This document shows, piece by piece, positions 5,254 through 10,613 of a DNA stretch of 10,613 nt (positions are counted from its first letter, which is position 1; every line of letters starts with the position of its first letter). The notes under the pieces were generated by a model. It worked only from the letters and a program-made list of their open reading frames with translations, made no database searches and was not told where the DNA came from. The DNA comes from an uncultured Prevotellaceae bacterium (GTDB taxonomy: Bacteria; Bacteroidota; Bacteroidia; Bacteroidales; Muribaculaceae): assembly GCA_946055125.1 (NCBI GenBank), contig CAMGFF010000054.1:1-10613 (forward strand). The letters run 5' to 3'. A program made the position numbers and the translations under genes.

Positions 5254-6909
5254 ATGCTTGAACGATTTCTTGACCGCGTGGAATACTCGAGTTATGAGGA
5301 TTTTATGCAAAATTTTCACATAAATGTGCCCGAGCGATTCAATTTTGCCCTCGATGTGGTAGATGAGTGGGCACGCATCGCGCCCCACAAGGAGGCATTG
5401 CTGTGGACCAACGACCATGGCGAGGTGCATCGCTTCACCTTTGCCGACGTGAAGCGCGAGAGCGACAAGGCCGCCTCATTCTTCATGCAGCTTGGCATAA
5501 AGCGCGGCGACATGGTGATGCTCATCATGAAGCGCCGCTACCAGTTCTGGTGGGCCATCACTGCGCTGCACAAGATTGGCGCGACGGTGATTCCGGCCAC
5601 GCACCTGCTCACGGAGAAGGATATAATCTACCGCGCCCATGCCGCCGACATTCGCGCCATAGTGGCCGCGGGCGACGAGATTGTGGTGAACCACATACTC
5701 AAGGCTCTGCCCGAGTGCCCCACGGTGAAAAATTGCATCTCGATTGGCCCCATTGTGCCCGAGGGCTGGGACGACTTCAATGCCGGTGTGGAGGCTGCGC
5801 CGCCCTTCGTGCGGCCTGAGGTGGTGAACGAGAACGACGACATCTCGCTCATGTACTTCACCTCGGGCACCACCGGTGAGCCCAAGATGGTGGCACACAC
5901 CTTCACCTATCCGCTGGGTCACATCATCACCGCCAGCTACTGGCACAACCTGCACGAGGACAGCCTCCACTTCACCCTTGCCGACACCGGCTGGGGGAAG
6001 GCAGTGTGGGGCAAATACTATGGGCAGTGGATAGCCGGGGCATGCGTGTTTGTGTACGACTTCGAGAAATTTGAGCCGGTGGATGTGCTGCACATGATAC
6101 AGCGCTTTGGCATCACATCATTCTGCGCTCCGCCCACGGTGTTCCGCTTCCTCATTCGCGAGGACCTCACGCAATTCGATCTCTCCACGCTCAAGTATTG
6201 CACCATAGCCGGCGAGGCGCTCAACCCGAGCGTGTTCGACGAGTGGCGGCGCCTCACGGGGATAAAGCTCATGGAAGCTTTCGGGCAGACCGAGACCACC
6301 GTGACCGTGGGCACCTATCCCTGGGTTCAGCCCAAGCCCGGCTCGATGGGGAAGAAAGGGCCGGTGTATGACATCGACCTGCTCACTGCCGACGGCCGCT
6401 GGGCCGAGGCCGGCGAGCAAGGCGAGATAGTGGTGCGCACCCACGGCGAGCACCCACTGGGGCTCTTCAAGGAATACTACCGCGACCCCGAGCTCACGCA
6501 CGAAGCCTACCACGACGGCATCTACCACACCGGCGATGTGGCATGGCGTGACGAGGACGGCTACTACTGGTTCATAGGCCGCAAGGACGATGTGATAAAG
6601 TCGAGCGGCTACCGCATAGGTCCCTTTGAGGTGGAGTCGGCGCTGATGACGCATCCCGCCGTGGTGGAGTGTGCCGTGACCGGCGTTCCCGACGAGATAC
6701 GCGGTCAGGTGGTGAAAGCCACCATAGTGCTTGCCAAGGACTACAAGGGCAAGGAGAGCGCCGAGCTGATAAAGGACATACAGAACCATGTGAAGCGCAC
6801 CACGGCGCCCTACAAATATCCGCGCGTGGTGGAATTTGTGGATGAGCTGCCCAAGACCATAAGCGGCAAGATACGCCGCGTGGAGATACGCGACAAGGCG
6901 GCACACTGA
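5254..6909 (+). CDS. AMP-dependent acyl-CoA synthetase, medium-chain (ACSM-like) type
   Basis: A 551-residue member of the adenylate-forming (ANL) superfamily, full length. It activates a carboxylic acid with ATP to an acyl-AMP and then to the CoA thioester. Visible motifs: the P-loop TSGTTGEPK (203-211), the aromatic stretch DTGWGKAVWGK (244-254), GEAL (320-323), FGQTET (343-348), YHTGD with D428 (424-428), the hinge block GRKDDVIKSSGYRIGPFEVE (442-461) and the catalytic lysine K539 in the C-terminal PKTISGKIRR. The GACVFVYDFEKFEP and KPGSMGK segments resemble medium-chain acyl-CoA synthetases more than acetyl-CoA synthetase, but the substrate cannot be read from sequence. Cytoplasmic. Probably co-transcribed with the XRE-cupin gene, which likely controls it. 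A 20-bp hairpin follows. Confidence 0.93.
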   Translation: MLERFLDRVEYSSYEDFMQNFHINVPERFNFALDVVDEWARIAPHKEALLWTNDHGEVHRFTFADVKRESDKAASFFMQLGIKRGDMVMLIMKRRYQFWWAITALHKIGATVIPATHLLTEKDIIYRAHAADIRAIVAAGDEIVVNHILKALPECPTVKNCISIGPIVPEGWDDFNAGVEAAPPFVRPEVVNENDDISLMYFTSGTTGEPKMVAHTFTYPLGHIITASYWHNLHEDSLHFTLADTGWGKAVWGKYYGQWIAGACVFVYDFEKFEPVDVLHMIQRFGITSFCAPPTVFRFLIREDLTQFDLSTLKYCTIAGEALNPSVFDEWRRLTGIKLMEAFGQTETTVTVGTYPWVQPKPGSMGKKGPVYDIDLLTADGRWAEAGEQGEIVVRTHGEHPLGLFKEYYRDPELTHEAYHDGIYHTGDVAWRDEDGYYWFIGRKDDVIKSSGYRIGPFEVESALMTHPAVVECAVTGVPDEIRGQVVKATIVLAKDYKGKESAELIKDIQNHVKRTTAPYKYPRVVEFVDELPKTISGKIRRVEIRDKAAH

Positions 6910-6931
6910 TGTTGTGTGGCGGCACACCGAG

Positions 6932-6977
6932 AACGACAAGGCGCGTTGCCCGAAGAGGGGCGACGCGCCTTGTCGTT
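6932..6977 (+). terminator. 20-bp near-perfect hairpin after the acyl-CoA synthetase
   Basis: The arms 6932-6951 and 6958-6977 pair over 20 bp with a single G-T wobble around the loop GAAGAG. The core is GACAAGGCGCG/CGCGCCTTGTC. The stem starts 22 bp after the stop codon. No T-tract follows, so it is either an atypical terminator, an mRNA-stabilising end, or a dispersed palindromic repeat. Confidence 0.6.
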
Positions 6978-7025
6978 GGTGGGGGAAAGTTACTTTTTGT
7001 GGAGGAAATTGGCGACCGGAAGGGG

Positions 7026-7033
7026 TAACTTTG
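7026..7033 (+). promoter_or_regulatory. -7 box of the portal-like gene
   Basis: TAACTTTG followed by C matches TAnnTTTG and lies 19 bp before the ATG at 7053. The best upstream element, TTTG at 6996-6999, is 26 bases away, longer than usual. The gene thus appears to have a host-type promoter, although an imperfect one. Confidence 0.5.
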
Positions 7034-7052
7034 CCGGAAAAAACTACAGACT

Positions 7053-8600
7053 ATGGAAAACACTATTAAGAAACCGGCAGGACCGGAGATGAGAACCACC
7101 GAAGAAGACCACAAGGTGCTTGAGGCCGCGCTCAGGGCGTGGCTGAGCTGGGGCGAGATACGCCGCCGCCGGCGTCGCAACAAGGACTTCACCTATGGGC
7201 GGCAGTGGGGCGACCCGGTGCAGGACGACAACGGGCAGTGGACCACCGAGGGCGAGATGCAGTCGCGCTGCGGCAAGGAGCCGCTCACCAACAACATGCT
7301 GCGGCAGCTCATAAAGTGCGTGGTGGGGCGCTTCCGCAAGTCGGTGGCCGATGAGGTGAAGGCTGTGGAGCGAGTGCTGAGCCGAGGCAAGGAGAAGAGC
7401 GGGCTGAGGCTTCTTGCCAAGGCGGGCAGCGTGAGCGCCACCGACACGGCCGAGCGCCGCGCGGCTGCAACCTACAAGGAGAATTGCCTCGACGAGCTCG
7501 ACGCACGCAGCCTTGAGGAGTTTCTCATATCGGGCTGCTGCGTGCAGCGGGTGGAGCAGGGCGAGGTGCTGCCGGTGGTGGAGATGCTCAATGTGAACCG
7601 CTTCTTCACCAACCAGATGGAGGACGTGCGTGGCACCGACTGCGAGATAGTGGGCTACCTTCACGACCTGCACGTGAGCGAGCTGATAATGCGTCTTGCC
7701 GATGGCGATGTGGCGCGAGGGCGCAGGATACGCGAGATTTACTCGTCGATGCAGTCGGTGTACACCTCGGCCGAGATAGGGAGCGACGCCGAGCGCTGCG
7801 GCTCATTCTGGCAAGCCAAGGGCGGGAAGAGCCGCGCGATAGAAGTGTGGACGCTGGAGCTGAAGGAAGTGCTGCGGTGCCACGACGTGGTGAGGCGCAA
7901 GGCGTTCACCGCCGGGCTTGAGCAGCAGGCGCAGCTCGAAGCCGAGAACCACGAGCGTGCCGGGCGGGGCGAGGAGCCGGTGGTGGTGCGCCGCAGCATA
8001 GCCAAGGAGTGGCACTGCCGGTGGTTTGCCCCCGACGGCACACTGCTTGCCCACTACCTCTCGCCCTACGGGCACCGCAGCCACCCCTTTGCATTCCGCC
8101 TCTATCCGCTCACCGACGGGGAGGTGCACTCCTTTGTGGAAGATGTGATTGACCAGCAGAAATATGTGAACCGGCTTATCACGGTGATAGACCACATCAT
8201 GAACTCGAGCGCCAAGGGGGTGCTGCTCTACCCGGAGTCGGGGCTTCCCGATGGCTTCACCTGGGGCGACGTGAGGAGGCTGTGGTCGAATGCCAATGGC
8301 ATAATACCCTTTGTGCGTGACCCGAATGGGACGATGCCTCAGCAAGTGACCTCGCGCAATACCGACATAGGGGCCTACCAGCTGCTCAACACGCAGATGA
8401 GGCTCATTGAGGATATATCGGGGGTGAATGGGGTGCTTCGCGGCGTTACGGCCAACAACCGCACCGGCGCACAGCTCTATGAGGCACAGCTCGACAATGC
8501 CGACACTGCGCTCACCGACATCTACCGCACTTTCGACGCCTTTCGCGCGATGAGGGATGGGAAGATAGTGGAGAGTGGAGAGGTAAGAGGTAAGGGGTAA
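7053..8600 (+). CDS. orphan phage-type portal protein, C-terminus probably truncated
   Basis: A 515-residue protein resembling P22-type portals seen in Bacteroidales phages. In phages the portal is the dodecameric ring through which DNA enters the head. Typical blocks: DFTYGRQWGDP near the N-terminus (45-54), PLTNNMLRQLIKCVVGRFR (77-95), the wing/stem region FVEDVIDQQKYVNRLITVIDHIM (361-383), and the C-terminal signature LIEDISGVNGVLRG...NRTGAQLYEAQLDNADTAL (451-487). No terminase, protease, capsid or tail gene flanks it; the neighbours are metabolic and glycan genes. The final residues, about 507-515, are encoded by a GAGGTAA heptamer array (8580-8606), and the stop codon lies inside the third unit, so the original C-terminus may have been lost. 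Base composition looks like the neighbours, arguing against very recent entry. Either a decaying prophage remnant or a retained domesticated gene; the family assignment is by pattern. Confidence 0.75.
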   Translation: MENTIKKPAGPEMRTTEEDHKVLEAALRAWLSWGEIRRRRRRNKDFTYGRQWGDPVQDDNGQWTTEGEMQSRCGKEPLTNNMLRQLIKCVVGRFRKSVADEVKAVERVLSRGKEKSGLRLLAKAGSVSATDTAERRAAATYKENCLDELDARSLEEFLISGCCVQRVEQGEVLPVVEMLNVNRFFTNQMEDVRGTDCEIVGYLHDLHVSELIMRLADGDVARGRRIREIYSSMQSVYTSAEIGSDAERCGSFWQAKGGKSRAIEVWTLELKEVLRCHDVVRRKAFTAGLEQQAQLEAENHERAGRGEEPVVVRRSIAKEWHCRWFAPDGTLLAHYLSPYGHRSHPFAFRLYPLTDGEVHSFVEDVIDQQKYVNRLITVIDHIMNSSAKGVLLYPESGLPDGFTWGDVRRLWSNANGIIPFVRDPNGTMPQQVTSRNTDIGAYQLLNTQMRLIEDISGVNGVLRGVTANNRTGAQLYEAQLDNADTALTDIYRTFDAFRAMRDGKIVESGEVRGKG

Positions 8601-8622
8601 GAGGGATTTTAGTGGAGAGTGG
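8566..8622 (+). repeat. heptamer array GAGGTAA flanked by 13-bp direct repeats
   Basis: TAGTGGAGAGTGG occurs at 8566-8578 and again at 8610-8622. Between the copies lie GAGGTAA (8580-8586), GAGGTAA (8587-8593), GGGGTAA (8594-8600) and the partial unit GAGGGAT (8601-8607). The array overlaps the 3' end of the portal-like ORF and supplies its stop codon. The inverse heptamer occurs at 5220-5240. The flanking direct repeats could mark an insertion or a larger tandem duplication that has decayed. Confidence 0.75.
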
Positions 8623-8643
8623 GGTGAAAAAATGGCGTATTTA

Positions 8644-8675
8644 TTTGGGATTATTAACAGATTGCAGTAATTTTG
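8644..8675 (+). promoter_or_regulatory. promoter of the glycosyltransferase pair
   Basis: TTTG (8644-8647), 20 bases, then TAATTTTG (8668-8675) followed by C. The leader to the ATG at 8703 would be about 20 nt. A clear promoter here separates the glycosyltransferases from the portal-like gene. Confidence 0.85.
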
Positions 8676-8702
8676 CAGCAATAAACCAAAGGATTGTCAC
8701 CG

Positions 8703-9455
8703 ATGAGAAAGATTACTGCCACAGTCATTACCTACAATGAAGCCGACAGGATAGAATTGTGCCTCAAGTCGCTGCAAGGAGTAGCCGACGAGATTATTGT
8801 GGTCGACTCATTCTCGACCGACAACACGCTGGAGATTTGCCAGCGCTACAACTGCATAGTGACGCAGCGGCGCTTCAATGGCTACGGAGCGCAGAAGCAA
8901 TATGCAGTGTCGCTCTCGACCAACAGCTATGTGCTCTCGATTGATGCCGATGAGTTTCTTGATGAGGAGCTGCGCGAGTCGATAATCGCGCTGAAGCGCG
9001 AGGGCTTCACCCACCGCATCTATTCGCTCAACCGCATCAACTACTACTGCGATGTGCCGATACGCCACTGCGGGTGGCAGCCCGACCGCCCCATACGCCT
9101 CTTCGACAAGCGCTACGCGAGCTGGAACCTGCGCGACGTGCACGAGACGGTGATTTTCCCCGGCACGCTGCGCCCTGAGCCGATACCGGGCAAGCTGATA
9201 CACCACCGCTGCAACTCGGCCGACGAGCACCGCCGCAAGGAAGAGCGATATGCCACCATCAACTCGCGCATACTCTCCACCGAGGGCCGCCATGCCTCGG
9301 CGCTGACACCCTATGTGAAGGCCACGATTGCATTCCTGCGAATCTACATAGGCCGCCTCGGCTGCCTCGATGGGCACCAGGGGCTGGAGATTAGCCGCAC
9401 GGCCGCCCACTCGGCCTTTGCCACCTACAGGCTGCTGCGCCGCCGGCAGCGGTGA
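8703..9455 (+). CDS. family 2 glycosyltransferase, LPS-core WaaE/KdtX-like
   Basis: A 250-residue GT-A enzyme that transfers a sugar from a nucleotide-sugar donor. It shows the N-terminal fold marker VITYNEADRI (8-17), EIIVVDSFSTDNT (30-42), the DxD metal site DADE (81-84), the acceptor-side block QPDRPIRLF (126-134) and DVHE (145-148), in which E148 is a candidate base. The C-terminal FLRIYIGRLGCLDGHQG (211-227) is characteristic of the WaaE/KdtX-type enzymes that decorate lipopolysaccharide inner core, and this amphipathic region probably touches the inner membrane. The donor and acceptor cannot be determined from sequence. The frame extends to a TTG at 8694, but the ATG at 8703 gives the normal start for the family. 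It is followed 59 bp later by a GT4 gene, probably in one operon. Confidence 0.9.
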   Translation: MRKITATVITYNEADRIELCLKSLQGVADEIIVVDSFSTDNTLEICQRYNCIVTQRRFNGYGAQKQYAVSLSTNSYVLSIDADEFLDEELRESIIALKREGFTHRIYSLNRINYYCDVPIRHCGWQPDRPIRLFDKRYASWNLRDVHETVIFPGTLRPEPIPGKLIHHRCNSADEHRRKEERYATINSRILSTEGRHASALTPYVKATIAFLRIYIGRLGCLDGHQGLEISRTAAHSAFATYRLLRRRQR

Positions 9456-9514
9456 GGCGCGACAATGAGACACTAAATCTAATACAACAACCACCTACTC
9501 TTACAAAAAGAATT

Positions 9515-10612
9515 ATGGCTATCAACGTTTTTCACATAGTATCGGACAAGGAATGGGCGGGCTCCGAGCAATACGTGTATGACCTCGCCTCGGAGCTTCG
9601 CAAGAATGGCGAGTATATCGAGATAGTGACCCGCAACCGCCGCCAGATTCTCGACCGCTTCCGTGAGCTGGAGGTGCCCATCTCAATACTTCCGCTGAAG
9701 CGGCTAACCGACTTCGACAGCGTGCTGCGCTTCGCACGCCTCATTAAGCGCGGCAAGAACATAGTGCATGTGCACAACCCCAAGGACGCTGCCATCGCCA
9801 TGCTCGCCCGCAAGATTTCGGAGAACAAGAACACCCGCGTGGTGATGACGTGCCACACAGTGGCGCGACCCAAGCGCGGCCCCATATACAAGCGCATCTA
9901 CCGCGAAATCGACAAGATTATCTTCGTGTCGCACCTGGCAAAGACCACTTTTCTTGAGAGCCGCAGCGGAATGGACCCCGAGCGCATCACGGTGATACAC
10001 AACAGCGTGCACCACAAGCTCAACGGCCGCGACCGTGCGGTGAACCTGCGCGAGAAGCTCAATATAGCCGCAGACAAGAGGCTCATCATGTTCCATGGCC
10101 GCATCGCGCCCGAGAAGGGCGTATCGGTGCTTCTGCGAGCGCTCACGCAGCTCGACAAGGAACGCTATCACTTGGTGTTTATCGGTGCCGGCGACACGAA
10201 ATACCTGGGTGAGATCAAGGCCTTTATCGTGGCCAACCCGCTACTGCGCAACGTGACATTCCTTGGCTATCAGGACGACGTGCAGCCGCTGCTTGAGCAG
10301 TGCGACTTAGGCGTGCTTCCCTCGGTGTGGAAAGAACCCTTCGGGCTCACCAACTTAGAATATATGATGCTGGGCAAGGCACACATCGCCACCACCAATG
10401 GCGCACAGCACGAATATGTGAAAGACGGGCGCACCGGCATACTCGTGTCGCCCGACAACTACCGCGCCCTTGCCGATGCCATAGAGCGCCTGCTCGACAA
10501 CCCTGAGCTGTGCCGCAGCATAGGCGAGGCCGCCAAGGCCGAGTTTGACAGCGAGCTGTGCTACGACAAGTTCTACGCCCGCCTCACCGCCACCTACCGC
10601 AGCCTCTTCTGA
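9515..10612 (+). CDS. family 4 glycosyltransferase (GT-B fold)
   Basis: A complete 365-residue GT-B enzyme. The N-terminal acceptor domain opens with INVFHIVSDKEWAGSEQYV (3-21), whose G16-S17-E18 matches the glycine-rich loop of GT4 enzymes, and has HVHNPKDA (85-92) and CHT (113-115). The linker and nucleotide-sugar domain show IFVSH (136-140), HNS (162-164), FHGRIAPEKGV (193-203, with R196 and K201 in the usual donor-phosphate positions) and the EX7E pair E274-E282 in EPFGLTNLE. Retaining mechanism by family; donor and acceptor unknown. No promoter is evident in the 59-bp gap, so it is likely co-transcribed with the GT2 gene. A GTG at 9452 overlaps the upstream stop codon in the same frame, but the family-like sequence begins at the ATG at 9515. 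The stop codon ends one base before the window edge. Confidence 0.92.
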   Translation: MAINVFHIVSDKEWAGSEQYVYDLASELRKNGEYIEIVTRNRRQILDRFRELEVPISILPLKRLTDFDSVLRFARLIKRGKNIVHVHNPKDAAIAMLARKISENKNTRVVMTCHTVARPKRGPIYKRIYREIDKIIFVSHLAKTTFLESRSGMDPERITVIHNSVHHKLNGRDRAVNLREKLNIAADKRLIMFHGRIAPEKGVSVLLRALTQLDKERYHLVFIGAGDTKYLGEIKAFIVANPLLRNVTFLGYQDDVQPLLEQCDLGVLPSVWKEPFGLTNLEYMMLGKAHIATTNGAQHEYVKDGRTGILVSPDNYRALADAIERLLDNPELCRSIGEAAKAEFDSELCYDKFYARLTATYRSLF

Positions 10613-10613
10613 T

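Noticed and set aside
6118..6939. 273-codon minus-strand frame opposite the acyl-CoA synthetase gene
   Set aside because: It mirrors codon bias of the well-supported plus-strand gene, has no recognisable domain, and spans its conserved motifs.
7803..8681. 292-codon minus-strand frame opposite the portal-like gene
   Set aside because: It overlaps the portal-type signature region and has no recognisable protein features; the GC-rich strand bias explains the open frame.
9452..9514. GTG start overlapping the upstream stop codon for the GT4 gene
   Set aside because: A coupled start is possible, but the GT4 fold begins at the ATG at 9515 and the 21 extra residues look like translated spacer.

Overview
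The window looks like chromosomal DNA of a Bacteroidales bacterium, of the Muribaculaceae, Prevotellaceae or Bacteroidaceae kind. Three things point there. Promoters have the Bacteroidota form, TTTG, then about 20 bases, then TAnnTTTG. Start codons usually follow A-rich leaders rather than strong Shine-Dalgarno sites. The DnaX tau tail and the acyl-CoA synthetase resemble their Bacteroidales relatives. I cannot fix the genus without a search.

Layout from left to right: a small two-helix membrane protein (72-350); a membrane-anchored TPR protein (495-1169) ending in a clear terminator; a roughly 1.3 kb stretch usually read as empty (1170-2485), which holds a strong promoter (1500-1531), two paralogous tiny ORFs (1672-1779 and 1990-2121) and a 52-bp tandem duplication; dnaX on the minus strand (2486-4297); then, divergently, a putative operon of an XRE-cupin regulator (4625-5182) and a medium-chain-type acyl-CoA synthetase (5254-6909); a lone phage-type portal protein (7053-8600); and two glycosyltransferases, GT2 (8703-9455) and GT4 (9515-10612), probably for lipopolysaccharide or another surface glycan.

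Most genes are housekeeping. The parts that ordinary annotation would miss are these. First, the pair of small cationic proteins sharing the start pattern M-[LI]-K-x-x-K-[KR]-A-V-x-W-Y; the first has an mRNA leader that can base-pair over 11 nt with its own start codon. Second, a portal gene with no terminase, capsid or other phage gene beside it, whose last codons are made of a heptamer repeat (GAGGTAA) that recurs in opposite orientation at 5220-5240. Third, several inverted or palindromic elements in the gaps.

The genes do not form one pathway. The plausible functional units are cupin regulator with acyl-CoA synthetase, the two glycosyltransferases, and the small-protein pair. Everything here was read by eye; no database search or folding computation was run.
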